Source of the DNA: Candidatus Stramentimicrobium fermentans
Lineage (GTDB): Bacteria; Atribacterota; Phoenicimicrobiia; Phoenicimicrobiales; Stramentimicrobiaceae
DNA length: 64,000 nt
Assembly (NCBI GenBank): GCA_012520575.1
Contig: JAAYOB010000009.1
Span: 20,831 to 84,830 of the forward strand
Direction: 5' to 3'
A program made the position numbers and the translations under genes. The notes beneath the pieces were generated by a model. It saw nothing but the letters and a program-made list of their open reading frames with translations. It had not been told where the DNA came from and did not search any database. Shown piece by piece: positions 55,096 to 63,932 of this stretch. How positions within the stretch are numbered: the stretch's first letter is position 1; every line of letters begins with the position of its first letter.

Positions 55096-55548
55096 TTATT
55101 GTGCTTCAATGGTTATTTCTTTTGGTTTTTCTTCTTCACGTTTGGGTATAGTAATCTCTAACACGCCGTTTTTAAACTTTGCTTTTATGTTCTCCTGGCT
55201 TGCCGCTACCGGCAGTACAATGGTTCTGGAATATTTGCCAAAAAATCTCTCGCAACAGTAATAATCTTCCTTTTTTACATCTTTATCCTGTTCAATTTCA
55301 CCCTGTATCGTTAAGTTGTTATCACTCAAAGAGATCTTGATATCTTTTTTGTCTACACCGGGAAGCTCGATCTTAACCAATAGTTTGTCTTTCTGGTCAA
55401 TCAAATCGGTTGCCGGATTCCAGATTCCCCCTTCTTCCCATCTTCTCCTCCTAGGTCTTTCCTGTTCTCCCATCACGTCAAAGAAATCATCAAAAAAGCT
55501 ACGCATAATCTGTCCTCTTGGGACCCAACGAATTATAGCCATATTCAT
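55096..55548 (-). CDS. Hsp20/alpha-crystallin small heat shock protein
   Basis: 150 residues. The alpha-crystallin domain is at about 43-135: DLIDQKDKLLVKIELPGVDK, KDIKISLSDNNLTIQGE, FFGKYSRTIVLP and the end AKFKNGVLEITIPKREE with the GVL motif. The N-terminus (IRWVPRGQIMRSFFDDFFDV) is of the usual bacterial type. It is an ATP-independent holdase. AGGAGG lies six bases before ATG. A near-consensus promoter and two palindromes precede it. Confidence 0.95.
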   Translation of the reverse strand: MNMAIIRWVPRGQIMRSFFDDFFDVMGEQERPRRRRWEEGGIWNPATDLIDQKDKLLVKIELPGVDKKDIKISLSDNNLTIQGEIEQDKDVKKEDYYCCERFFGKYSRTIVLPVAASQENIKAKFKNGVLEITIPKREEEKPKEITIEAQ

Positions 55549-55595
55549 ATCCTCCTATATTTTTATGTTACTTATATTACTTCAATATTTATCAA

Positions 55596-55623
55596 TGTTA
55601 ATAACAATTAATGCTATTAGCAT
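55596..55623 (-). promoter_or_regulatory. Two small palindromes at the hsp20 transcription start
   Basis: TGTTAATAACA (55596-55606) and ATGCTATTAGCAT (55611-55623) lie at and just after the expected transcription start. They do not match the CIRCE consensus. They could be a repressor operator. Confidence 0.35.
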
Positions 55624-55631
55624 CTAATATT

Positions 55632-55659
55632 ATTATACTCATAATATTGATGTTGTCAA
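55632..55659 (-). promoter_or_regulatory. Near-perfect sigma-70 promoter of hsp20
   Basis: TTGACA (55659..55654), a 16-base spacer and TATAAT (55637..55632) on the minus strand. Such a strong housekeeping-type promoter suggests control by repression rather than by an alternative sigma factor. Confidence 0.75.
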
Positions 55660-55839
55660 ATATTTTTTATCTAAAATTAGTACTTAAACGCCTACTCTAT
55701 ATCTTCTTTGTGACTTAGAAATCAAACTATTAGGACTGAGAATATAATTCTCTTTGGGGACATCTGAATCTAAACTATTTCTAATTTTAAAAAAAAGATT
55801 CTAATTATAAATATATTTGTACAGTGCCAAACAAAAATA

Positions 55840-56420
55840 AATCTGTCCTCCGTAGCGTTCCCGAAAATGGTTCAAAGATGCTGATAATTGCACCCTACAA
55901 TGATAATGAATCTTTAGGAGCGCATTATTCATCGAACGCTCTGTTAAAAACGGCACTCTGGTCAAAATCATCATAATCACCAATGGTGATGGATTCAAAG
56001 CGGTAAAGATTTATAACAAAAAACAATTTGCCAAACCGTTGGATTATATCGATTTGGGGTATAAGTGTCAGAAAGAGACCATAGCTGCTATGACCTCATT
56101 GGGTGTAGATATTAATGATATATACTTTTTAGGTTACCCTGATGGGGCATTTCCATGTCTGGAGAGATTATTTCAACACACCTTATACCAATAAATTTAC
56201 TGATTTCAATATTTCACCATATGACAACAGTTTTACTCCCGATGTTCCTTATACCGGTAAAAACCTCTCTGCAGACATAATGAAAATAGTGGAAGAGTTT
56301 CAGCCTGATTATTTAGTATACCCTCATCCTAATGATAGACATCTCGACCATTGGGCTACTAATGCTTTTGTCAAATATACTTTAAACAAAATTGGCTTTT
56401 GCCCATCTCCGGTCATATGA
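55840..56420 (+). pseudogene. Decayed PIG-L/LmbE-type deacetylase gene
   Basis: Three frames on the plus strand join into one protein. First SVPENGSKMLIIAPYNDNES, then ERSVKNGTLVKIIIITNGDG and QKETIAAMTSLGVDINDIYF with LGYPDG, then SADIMKIVEEFQPDYLVYPH with PNDRHLDHWATNAFVKY. These are the ordered motifs of PIG-L deacetylases. The zinc motif that should read APHPDDE is APYNDNE, with H-to-Y and D-to-N changes. Frameshifts lie near 55918 (one base missing) and in the G4 run near 56149. The end is lost after KIGFCPSPVI. The product would be inactive. Confidence 0.75.
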
Positions 56421-56778
56421 TAGTATTTACCATAAATAACTCTGCCAGGTATTTCTCCACATCGCTCGCAAAGGCAATTGTGTGTATCTAACATCCGTTT
56501 TTATCATCCCATTTTCTAAAATTAAATATTCCTTTCTCCTCACCCCTTTTTAATTCTATCCTTTTTGACCTAACCTGCCAATACAGCAGACACCTTATTT
56601 AATTTTTCTACAGGAAAGTTAACCGATATGATAAATGGCACTTAGATTAATAAAGAAACTGCAATAGGAATCCATATTCTTTTTCTTATAATAATTGTCC
56701 CAAAAATAACAGTTTGCTATCAAAAATAAGGCGGGTTTTATTGTCTTATCAAAAATATAGAAGGTTTATTTTTTATTC
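56421..56778. other. Intergenic region after the PIG-L pseudogene
   Basis: Contains no frame that I can assign; it probably includes the eroded 3' end of the deacetylase gene. No RNA or strong hairpin is visible. Confidence 0.35.
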
Positions 56779-57471
56779 TTATTCAGGAATTTCTGCGGGG
56801 ACCTGATATTGCTGAACGTATTGCGCTGAAATAACATCCAGGTTTTTATAGACACCACGATAATTTTCAGGCAGCATAGTAGCTAAACGAGCCATGATTT
56901 GTTCGGTCATCTCTCGCTGGATTTCTCTGTTCACTTTTGATTCGTTAACCAATAGAAAAGGTTGACTAACTGCTATAGTAATTTTGGTTCTCCTGAAGCG
57001 CTTAATATTATCCCAGAATTTTTCTGTCCCATAATGAGCAATTAGTACTAAAGGTACCTGACTCTGCAGTGCAATATAAGCGACCCCGGGATGACCTTCT
57101 CTTAATATGCCTGTTCCGCTTCGAGTTCCCTCCGGTGCAATACAAAGAATTCTATTATCTCGAAAAGATTTTCTGATCTCTTTAAAAGTTGACTTACTCG
57201 GATTTTCTCTATCAATAGAAATAGCTTCCCAGGCATTGCCGAGTATCCTTACAAACCAATTATCCCAATTCTCCTTTTTGGTAATTCCACGCACCCTGCG
57301 AGGATGGAGTAAGGTGTATATAAGGGGAGCATCCAGAAAATTAATATGGTTTATCACCAGAAGCAAAGGTCCCTTTTGGGGAACCGAGGAAAGACTGTCT
57401 CCTTCAAATTTACAAATCAATTTTATTATACCTTTAATCACCAAGGTCAGCAGTTTTGCCCAAAAGTTCAC
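56779..57471 (-). CDS. 1-acylglycerol-3-phosphate acyltransferase (PlsC family)
   Basis: About 230 residues, peripheral membrane enzyme that adds an acyl chain to lysophosphatidic acid. Motif I INHINFLDAP has the H-x4-D catalytic dyad; motif III is IAPEGTRSGTG; motif IV is VPLVLIA. A membrane-binding helix (NFWAKLLTLVIKGIIKLIC) leads. GTG at 57471 is six bases after AGGAG, while the ATG at 57477 directly abuts it. A dead diacylglycerol-kinase gene ends right at its start. Confidence 0.9.
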   Translation of the reverse strand: MNFWAKLLTLVIKGIIKLICKFEGDSLSSVPQKGPLLLVINHINFLDAPLIYTLLHPRRVRGITKKENWDNWFVRILGNAWEAISIDRENPSKSTFKEIRKSFRDNRILCIAPEGTRSGTGILREGHPGVAYIALQSQVPLVLIAHYGTEKFWDNIKRFRRTKITIAVSQPFLLVNESKVNREIQREMTEQIMARLATMLPENYRGVYKNLDVISAQYVQQYQVPAEIPE

Positions 57472-57473
57472 TA

Positions 57474-57790
57474 TCATCTCCTATTAGTGGTGATAACTTG
57501 CAGAGTTGAGGGAATCATCTTAATCTCAGGTTCAGTACCGTTTATGCAAATTGTTTCTCCATCCGCATGGACAGTCACACCTCTAGAGATAGACTTCAAC
57601 AAGACTTTATCCGTATATGCCATAAATGTACAGGAATAATTGTTCTACTGTCCTTCCATGTAAAGCGCCATAGCTTTTAACAGAGATAGCCTCAAACCAT
57701 GCTGAATAATGGAAAAATTAGATTATCTGCTATTTATTATGGAAGCACATAGTAGCCCATTTCAAGTTAATCTTAGACTGATTCTTTATG
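57474..57790 (-). pseudogene. Decayed diacylglycerol kinase (YegS/LCB5 type) C-terminal region
   Basis: The minus-strand frame reads SNFSIIQHGLRLSLLKAMAL then YMEGQ, a TAG, NNYSCTFMAYTDKVLLKSIS, RGVTVHADGETICINGTEPE and IKMIPSTLQVITTNRR, ending in a TGA at 57476..57474. The HADGE and final IxxxPxxLxVI strands are characteristic of the lipid/diacylglycerol kinase C-domain. A TAA and a TAG interrupt the frame, and the catalytic N-domain is gone. It overlaps the start region of the acyltransferase gene, so both were probably one phospholipid operon. Confidence 0.6.
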
Positions 57791-57816
57791 CTTTTATGGA
57801 AATTATGGCATACATT

Positions 57817-57940
57817 CAGATAACAAAAATACGACATATTATTAAATTATCATTAGCAATTACTTTTAAATAATTATATCTACACTATAACTATTAAAAT
57901 TACCATAATTGCTCTAAATAAAATATGTCGCATTCTCTGA
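57817..57940. repeat. Imperfect inverted-repeat element of about 120 bases
   Basis: The ends contain TCAGA and AATACGACATATT (57828-57840) opposite AATATGTCGCATT (57922-57934) and TCTGA; an inner pair TAGCAATTA / TAATTGCT also matches. The interior is very AT-rich and non-coding. It could be a small MITE-like relic or an RNA hairpin. Confidence 0.35.
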
Positions 57941-58047
57941 ATAAAATTTCTGTAGGCGGTTCTCTCTACTGCCCATATTAAGCTTGATACCGGATAAGCC
58001 TATTTTGTAAATTCTAAAAAATTATTAAGTTAGTATCAAAATTAATC

Positions 58048-58932
58048 TTACCAGCCTCTGTACTGCATCCTCTCTTCTTCAGGAATCTTATCTATGGAGA
58101 TACCCTTGATAGCCTCACCCAATCCTTCGGAAACTCGGGCAATAAGCTTTGGGTCATTATAGTGTCGAGTGGCTTCCACAATCGCTTTAGCTCTCTGTTC
58201 AGGGTCTTCGGATTTAAAGATACCGGAGCCTACAAAAACACCATCACAACCTAATTGCATCATCAATGCTGCATCAGCAGGAGTGGCAATACCACCTGCA
58301 GCAAAATTAACTACCGGTAACCTGCCTAATGAGGCTACCTCTAAAAGAAGGTCAAAAGGCGCACCATACTCTTTTGCTTTCACTATCAACTCTTCTTTAC
58401 CAAGCCCCTTCAATGCTCTAATCTCCTCATTTACGCAGCGCATATGCCTTACCGCTTCAATGATATTTCCGGTACCCGGTTCACCTTTGGTTCTAATCAT
58501 AGCAGCACCTTCTGCTATTCTTCTTAAAGCCTCTCCTAAATTTCGCGCACCACAGACAAAAGGAACTTTAAAATCAAATTTATTGATATGGTATTTATCA
58601 TCTGCCGGCGTAAGGACTTCGCTCTCATCTATATAGTCAACTTCCAGCGCCTCTAACACCTGAGCCTCTACAAAATGGCCAATTCTTGCTTTCGCCATTA
58701 CCGGAATGGAGACTGCTGCAATTATTTCTTTTATTTTTTTAGGGTCAGCCATTCTGGCCACACCGCCGGCAGCCCTAATATCAGCCGGCACTCTCTCCAG
58801 CGCCATTACTGCTACTGCACCGGATTTCTCTGCAATTATGGCCTGTTCAGCATTTACCACATCCATGATAACTCCGCCTTTAAATGTTTCTGTTAAGTCT
58901 TTTTTGGTAATATCGATAGGTTTTTCAACCAT
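58048..58932 (-). CDS. pdxS: Pyridoxal 5'-phosphate synthase subunit PdxS
   Basis: A 294-residue PLP synthase barrel that makes vitamin B6 from ribose-5-phosphate, glyceraldehyde-3-phosphate and ammonia. [40 protein letters not shown] and [20 protein letters not shown] are near-invariant; the second catalytic Lys is in [12 protein letters not shown]. The Shine-Dalgarno is AGGAGG. Its glutaminase partner pdxT, usually adjacent, is not in the neighbourhood. Confidence 0.97.
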   Translation of the reverse strand: MVEKPIDITKKDLTETFKGGVIMDVVNAEQAIIAEKSGAVAVMALERVPADIRAAGGVARMADPKKIKEIIAAVSIPVMAKARIGHFVEAQVLEALEVDYIDESEVLTPADDKYHINKFDFKVPFVCGARNLGEALRRIAEGAAMIRTKGEPGTGNIIEAVRHMRCVNEEIRALKGLGKEELIVKAKEYGAPFDLLLEVASLGRLPVVNFAAGGIATPADAALMMQLGCDGVFVGSGIFKSEDPEQRAKAIVEATRHYNDPKLIARVSEGLGEAIKGISIDKIPEEERMQYRGW

Positions 58933-59099
58933 TCCTAAATCCTCCTGGTCTACTGATTGGTAAGAAATCTCTTTTCCCTTTTTCCTACTGCAATTACATT
59001 ATATTACACCTGTAAAGACTCTTGCAAGGAGAGAGGGTAGAATAAAATAGTAGTGACTGTCTTTAATAAAACAACAGACATTAAGATGCTTACAAATCT

Positions 59100-59714
59100 T
59101 TATTTTTCATTCTTAAAAACTTGTCTTCCCAGCAAGGCTTGAGTCAGAGTTACCTCGTCCGCAAATTCCAAATCACCACCTATAGGTACCCCATAAGCAA
59201 TTCTGGTTGTCTTTATATTAAACGGCCGGATAAGCCTGGCAATATAAGCTGCAGTTACTTCTCCCTCAATATTGGGGTTAGTAGTCAAAATAACTTCTTT
59301 TATCCCTTCTGTTTTTAAGCGGGAAATAAGTTGTTCAATGGTGAGATGTTCCGGCTCAATACCATCCAATGGTGAAATAGCCCCTTGTAAAACATGATAC
59401 AGTCCCTTATAGCCTCCGGTCTTTTCCACCGCCATAAGGTCCCTCACTGTCTCCACCACGCAGAGCACATCTCTTTGTCTGGCATTATCCTGACAGATTT
59501 CACAGACATCCTGGTCGGTAAGATTATAACAGATACGGCATTTTTTAATCTTTTCCTTAGCATTGACAATGGAGCGGGCTAAAATATTTGCCTCTTCTTT
59601 GGAAATATTCAGAATATATAGGGCCAATCTTTGTGCGGTCTTAGGTCCTATACCGGGTAATTTTGCCAGTTCTTCAATTAATATTGCTAATGGCCTGGTA
59701 TATTGATAGCTCAT
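59100..59714 (-). CDS. recR: Recombination mediator RecR
   Basis: 204 residues, works with RecF/RecO to load RecA at gaps. The helix-hairpin-helix is LAKLPGIGPKTAQRLALYIL, the zinc finger CRICYNLTDQDVCEIC has four cysteines, and the Toprim domain has LCVVETVRDLMAVEKTGGYK. The start MSYQYTRPLAIL at 59714 follows GAGG; a TTG at 59729 overlapping the ybaB stop is possible. It is last in dnaX-ybaB-recR. Confidence 0.96.
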   Translation of the reverse strand: MSYQYTRPLAILIEELAKLPGIGPKTAQRLALYILNISKEEANILARSIVNAKEKIKKCRICYNLTDQDVCEICQDNARQRDVLCVVETVRDLMAVEKTGGYKGLYHVLQGAISPLDGIEPEHLTIEQLISRLKTEGIKEVILTTNPNIEGEVTAAYIARLIRPFNIKTTRIAYGVPIGGDLEFADEVTLTQALLGRQVFKNEK

Positions 59715-59725
59715 TTTATCAATCC

Positions 59726-60034
59726 TCAAAACAAACCGGGAATATTTACTCCACCGGTCAATTTTTTCATCTCTCCACTTACCATTTCTTTAGATTGCCT
59801 TATTCCTTCATTAACCGCTGCTAAAACCAGGTCTTCTAACATCTCTTTATCTTCCGGGTCAATTATATCCGGATTAATATGAATTTCCTTAATCTCTTGT
59901 TCTCCATTTATAGTTATTTCTACCATGCCGCCACCTGAGGCAACCTTGACCTCCCGGTCAGCCAATTGTGCTCTTATGGTTTCCATCTTTTTTTGCATCT
60001 CTTTTGCTTGCTTCATTAAAAATCTCATATCCAT
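59726..60034 (-). CDS. ybaB: YbaB/EbfC nucleoid-associated protein
   Basis: 102 residues, a tweezer-like DNA-binding dimer. MKQAKEMQKKMETIRAQLAD and the core VKVASGGGMVEITINGEQEI then KEIHINPDIIDPEDKEMLED are characteristic. It sits between dnaX and recR, the standard bacterial order, with gaps of 18 and 11 bases. Confidence 0.95.
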   Translation of the reverse strand: MDMRFLMKQAKEMQKKMETIRAQLADREVKVASGGGMVEITINGEQEIKEIHINPDIIDPEDKEMLEDLVLAAVNEGIRQSKEMVSGEMKKLTGGVNIPGLF

Positions 60035-60052
60035 ATTTAATGACCTCTTTTC

Positions 60053-61756
60053 TTATTCCTCACTAAACTCTCCGCCAAATAAATCATGAGCTTTTTTAAA
60101 AATATTGTTCCTGTGAATAATCTCTTCACTATTTACCTTGTTTCCTTCTTCCGGTTTTAGTGTTTCAGCAGTAGCAGTATGGTTATCTTTGATTCTGTCT
60201 TTATCCTCATACAGATCAAGGTTAAGAGCTTCATCAGACTCATTATCTGATATAACACACTTTAATCTAATTCCATAACTGGCTTCCTCTTTAAAAATCT
60301 CTTCAACCTTTTTCTTATTCTCTTTTTTTTCTAAGCTTTCTTTATGAAAGAGAAACTTTTTAGGAAAACCGATTACCAGCTCTCCATCCTCGATGTGAAC
60401 ATTCTGACCGGCCATTAAAAAAGCGTAAAGAGAGATTTTCTCTTTCCGTATTCTAGCCAATACTTTGGACCATAGCTGCTCGAAATTATCCTTTTCAGGA
60501 GTTTTATCATCTGCTGTTATTTTAACCTTAGCCGGGCTGCTTTCTTGATCTTTTTTGGGTGGTGTCTTCAACTTTCCTCTCTTTTCCGCAACAATATCCT
60601 TTTTATCAATCTTGCTCTCTGAGCGAATATCCCCATCCTCAGTTAAACGCGTTCCCTTTTCCCCACTGTGGGCCAGCCTTACCACCATCAATTCCAATAA
60701 AACCCACGGATAATGATGAAATCTTATCCTTTCTGCAATACCTCTTAATTCTTCTATAATCTTAAGAATTGCAGTGGTGCTCGATTTTTTTGCTAATTCC
60801 TCAACCTCTTCCCATTCTGTCTTTTCAAAATAAGATAGAGAAGAAGAGTTATCTTTACCCAAAATCTTGAGCAAGGACAGGTTATGAGTGTAGATAAGCA
60901 GGTCTTCCACCAATTGACCAAGCTCCACACCTTCCCTAACAAATTTATCGATTAGCTTAAGCCCTGTCCCGGTATCTTTATTAATGATAGCGGCAATTAA
61001 TTGCCTGAATATCTCGTGTGGAATTAACCCCAAGATATCTCTGACTACATCAGATGTGATTTTTTCTTCACTGTAGGCAATTACTTGGTCCAGAGTACTT
61101 TCAGCATCTCTCATCGAACCGGTAGCCGATTCGGCAATTAAATGGAGGGAAGGTGCATCAATTTCTATTTTTTCTTCTTCTGTAATTCTTGTTAGTTTTT
61201 CTACCGTTTCCTCAATGGAAATCCTGCGAAAATTAAAAACCTGACACCGTGACAAGATGGTCTTGGGTACTTTATGCGGTGCTGTAGTAGCAAAGATAAA
61301 AATTACTTGCGCAGGCGGTTCTTCTAAAGTCTTCAACAGGGCATTGAAGGCCTCATTGGTTAGCATATGCACTTCATCGATAATATAAATCTTGTATTTC
61401 CCCTCTGTGGGAACAAAACCAATTTTACTTCTTAGCTCTCTAATCTCATCGATTCCCCTATTAGAAGCCCCATCAATTTCCAAGACATCCATTGATTGTC
61501 CCCCATCTATACGGGTACAGCAAGTACACCTGTTGCAGGGGTTTTCAGTAGGACCATTCTGGCAATTGAGTGCCTTAGCCAAAATACGGGCAGTGGTTGT
61601 TTTACCAACTCCACGAGGTCCGGAGAAAAGATAGGAGTGGGCTATACGTTTTAACTTAATAGCGTTTTTTAGAGTTCGGGTTATATGATTCTGTCCCACA
61701 ACATCTTCAAAAGATTTGGGTCTCCATTTTCGATAGAGGGATTGATACTGAGTCAT
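60053..61756 (-). CDS. dnaX: DNA polymerase III subunits gamma/tau
   Basis: 567 residues, clamp-loader ATPase. RKWRPKSFEDVVGQNHI, Walker A GPRGVGKTTTARILAKALNC, zinc-binding cysteines in CQNGPTENPCNRCTCC, Walker B DEVHML, sensor ATTAPHKVPKTILSRCQVF are all present. After about residue 380 comes a charged linker (KKDIVAEKRGKLKTPPKKDQ), then a C-terminal domain FEQLWSKVLARIRKEKISLY that resembles the tau end. No obvious slippery A-run for gamma production was identified. SRP RNA lies just upstream. Confidence 0.95.
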   Translation of the reverse strand: MTQYQSLYRKWRPKSFEDVVGQNHITRTLKNAIKLKRIAHSYLFSGPRGVGKTTTARILAKALNCQNGPTENPCNRCTCCTRIDGGQSMDVLEIDGASNRGIDEIRELRSKIGFVPTEGKYKIYIIDEVHMLTNEAFNALLKTLEEPPAQVIFIFATTAPHKVPKTILSRCQVFNFRRISIEETVEKLTRITEEEKIEIDAPSLHLIAESATGSMRDAESTLDQVIAYSEEKITSDVVRDILGLIPHEIFRQLIAAIINKDTGTGLKLIDKFVREGVELGQLVEDLLIYTHNLSLLKILGKDNSSSLSYFEKTEWEEVEELAKKSSTTAILKIIEELRGIAERIRFHHYPWVLLELMVVRLAHSGEKGTRLTEDGDIRSESKIDKKDIVAEKRGKLKTPPKKDQESSPAKVKITADDKTPEKDNFEQLWSKVLARIRKEKISLYAFLMAGQNVHIEDGELVIGFPKKFLFHKESLEKKENKKKVEEIFKEEASYGIRLKCVISDNESDEALNLDLYEDKDRIKDNHTATAETLKPEEGNKVNSEEIIHRNNIFKKAHDLFGGEFSEE

Positions 61757-61797
61757 TTACCATTTCCATTGTGATTATAATTAATGGGTACAAAAAG

Positions 61798-62070
61798 ATG
61801 GCCGTGCCCTATTCTCGAGCTCCCTTTCCAAGCGATATCAAAACAGTTAACTCCAACCAGGCTTCCCTACGGCACCCAAAGTGTTTTACTTACCGCTGCT
61901 TCCTTCCGAACCTGACGGGGTTTGTAATTCTTTGCTGCATAGGACCCAATCTTCAACGCCACTTATTTCGGTCAGACCTTAAAAAGGAAAGTCCTCAAAT
62001 AGGAATTCAACCCTGCTGTAGCGGATTGCAGGTTCAGGGCACCGCTAGCTCCCCGTCTAGCACGGCCATG
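61798..62070 (-). ncRNA. ffs: Signal recognition particle RNA, large bacterial type
   Basis: About 273 bases. The 5' part GCCGTGCTAGACGGGGAGCT and GCGGTGCCCTG is the Alu domain. The conserved domain IV core GTTCGGAAGGAAGCAGCGG with its GGAA tetraloop and internal loop, needed for Ffh binding, is at about 61915-61890. The ends GGCCGTGCC / GGGCACGGCC pair, and a T5 run (61796..61792) follows. The Alu domain shows that this is the long Gram-positive-like form, not 4.5S RNA. Confidence 0.93.
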
Positions 62071-62128
62071 TTCAAAATTACATAGTTCAAATATGTTGTG
62101 AACTTTATTTTTAATGCTTATTAAAATA

Positions 62129-62220
62129 TGGCGGAGAGGGAGGGATTCGAACCCTCGAGGCAGTTGTGCCGCCCAATCGCTCTCCAGGCGATCCCGTTAT
62201 GACCACTTCGGTACCTCTCC
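62129..62220 (-). tRNA. tRNA-Ser (anticodon GGA)
   Basis: 92 bases including an encoded CCA. The acceptor stem is GGAGAGG / CCTCTCC, the anticodon stem ATCGC / GCGAT encloses CTGGAGA with anticodon GGA (62185..62183), the long variable arm is class II as in serine tRNAs, and the T-loop is GGTTCGAATCC. It lies 58 bases upstream of the SRP RNA in the same direction. Confidence 0.97.
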
Positions 62221-62360
62221 ATATCATTAAAGCCTAAATTAATGCTAATAAAAGAATCAGAGGAAAGACTATCTTTACCATAAGAGAAAAATGTCTTATT
62301 ACAAGGTTGGCTTTTATTCTAATACATTTTCGAAAAAAAATCTACTTTTTTCTATTTACC

Positions 62361-63035
62361 CTATCGGTATCTCTTAACTCCCACCTGCTGGCAAAAGGAG
62401 ATGATTTTACAACGCGAACACCGGGGGGACACAGGATTACATATCTTTTGACCATGTGCCACCAAATAGGTATTGAAATTTATCCAATGTTTCTGCGGTA
62501 AAATCTTCATCAAATCCTGTTCTGTCTCCAAAGGCGTTTTAGTCTTTACTATACCAATACGATTAGAAATACGATGAACATGTGTATCTACAGTAATGGT
62601 ATCGATATTAAAGGCAATCCCCAAAACCAGATTGGCCGTCTTCCTGCCCACACCGGGTAGCGTCATCAAATCATCTATATTATCAGGTACAATACCATTG
62701 TATTTTTCCAAAAGGAGCCGGGCGATATTCTTTATATTTTTTGCTTTAATCCTATAAAATCCCACCGGATAGATTAAACTTATAATCTCATCCTCACCCA
62801 TTTTCGATAGAGTAAGAGGGTCCGGTGCCCTGGTAAATAATCTATCCGCTGCCTGGCCGGTAACTTCGTCTTTAGTACGGGAAGACAACACTGTGCTTAT
62901 TAAAACTCTATAGCAGTATTCTTTCTGCTTCTTAATTTGATTAATTAGAGGAAGGTATTTAAATGCCGAGATCTCTTCGTATAAACTTTCCATTAAAGCA
63001 TCATAATCTAAGGTTCTGCCATAGTCTAAAATCAT
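62361..63035 (-). CDS. nth: Endonuclease III
   Basis: 224 residues, base-excision repair glycosylase/AP lyase for oxidised pyrimidines. The helix-hairpin-helix is LMTLPGVGRKTANLVLGIAF with the catalytic Lys, the catalytic Asp is in VDTHVHRISNRIG, and the 4Fe-4S cysteines are C-x6-C-x2-C-x5-C in CNPVSPRCSRCKIISFC. Family assignment is firm; it could be annotated simply as an Nth-type glycosylase. Confidence 0.95.
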   Translation of the reverse strand: MILDYGRTLDYDALMESLYEEISAFKYLPLINQIKKQKEYCYRVLISTVLSSRTKDEVTGQAADRLFTRAPDPLTLSKMGEDEIISLIYPVGFYRIKAKNIKNIARLLLEKYNGIVPDNIDDLMTLPGVGRKTANLVLGIAFNIDTITVDTHVHRISNRIGIVKTKTPLETEQDLMKILPQKHWINFNTYLVAHGQKICNPVSPRCSRCKIISFCQQVGVKRYR

Positions 63036-63196
63036 AAAATATCTTTTTATACCTTCTTTCTAAAAACTATTACTATTCAACTATTCTTGCCTTATGCACT
63101 GTATTGTATAATGAACATAGCTGATAATTTTCTAATAATCGTGGTTAACTCCTCATCATTACCGTTAACTATATTCTAACATAGGACCTTCCAAAA

Positions 63197-63345
63197 TCAC
63201 CACAAAAAAGGGACTAATCTATACCTGACTTTTTGGGCATATTCTTTGTAGCCCTTCAATTCGCCGAGCAAGGATTTATCTTCTAAACCTGTACGAATAA
63301 TGAATATAATCATAAAATGTTTACCGACAAACGGAATGTCTCATT
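63197..63345 (-). pseudogene. Remnant of an isoprenylcysteine carboxyl methyltransferase-like gene
   Basis: The minus strand reads KHFMIIFIIRTGLEDKSLLG and ELKGYKEYAQKVRYRLVPFL then W and TGA. R-x-EDxxLxxELxGYxEYxxxVRYRLxPxxW is the conserved C-terminal signature of this membrane methyltransferase family. A TGA lies just upstream of DIPFVGKHF, and no N-terminal helices are found, so it is a fragment. Confidence 0.55.
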
Positions 63346-63446
63346 TTACTATAACTATTCTAACATTTTAACAATAAACAGGCTTTCAAAAATTTTAATT
63401 AGGGATAAGAATGAAGTAGTTCGAATGGTTAATTCAATTGGCTTTC

Positions 63447-63917
63447 TTATTTTCTTATTCTGAGAATGCGTCCATTATTTATTTTTAGGAGCTCTTCCGG
63501 AGATATTTTTATCAGCGCATATTCAGAACCGCCGCCGGATAACACGACATCTCTTTCCATAACAGCAGGGTCAATCAGGAATTCTGCCTGATAGCCGAAG
63601 GAGGGAGTCCCTCCACAGGGATAGCCGGTTTTCTCTAAAATTTCCTCCGGAGTGGCAATGCGCGGCCTCTCAATAGCTAAAGCTTTGCCCACCCGGGAGG
63701 TACTTACCCTATCATCACCTCTGACAATGGCTACTATTAGTTGGTCATCAGAGCCGATTAAGCATATATTTTTTACACAATCATCGGGCTGGACTTTTGC
63801 CGCATCAGCTGCCTCCGCTACCGAATGGCACGATTGCTCAAATTGAAGGTATTCACATTGAACATTATTGTCCTTGATAAAATTTTTCAGTTTTTCTTCA
63901 TACTGCTTCATGGCCAT
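63447..63917 (-). CDS. YbaK/EbsC-family aminoacyl-tRNA deacylase-like protein
   Basis: 156 residues. CHSVAEAADAAKVQPDDCVK, then CLIGSDDQLIVAIVRGDDRV and TGYPCGGTPSFGYQAEFLID, are the YbaK-fold motifs; the GGTPPFG-type loop is present as GGTPSFG. Relatives edit Cys-tRNA-Pro or other mischarged tRNAs; the exact substrate cannot be told. ATG is preceded by a weak Shine-Dalgarno. A partial gene ends 15 bases upstream in the same direction. Confidence 0.9.
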   Translation of the reverse strand: MAMKQYEEKLKNFIKDNNVQCEYLQFEQSCHSVAEAADAAKVQPDDCVKNICLIGSDDQLIVAIVRGDDRVSTSRVGKALAIERPRIATPEEILEKTGYPCGGTPSFGYQAEFLIDPAVMERDVVLSGGGSEYALIKISPEELLKINNGRILRIRK

Positions 63918-63932
63918 ATCTTAAGCTTATAA

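Noticed and set aside
2353..57790. In-frame TAG codons in several remnants, suggesting pyrrolysine or amber reassignment
   Set aside because: TAG is used as a true stop by hdrC and the flavin reductase gene, and the same remnants also carry frameshifts or TAA stops. Ordinary decay explains them.
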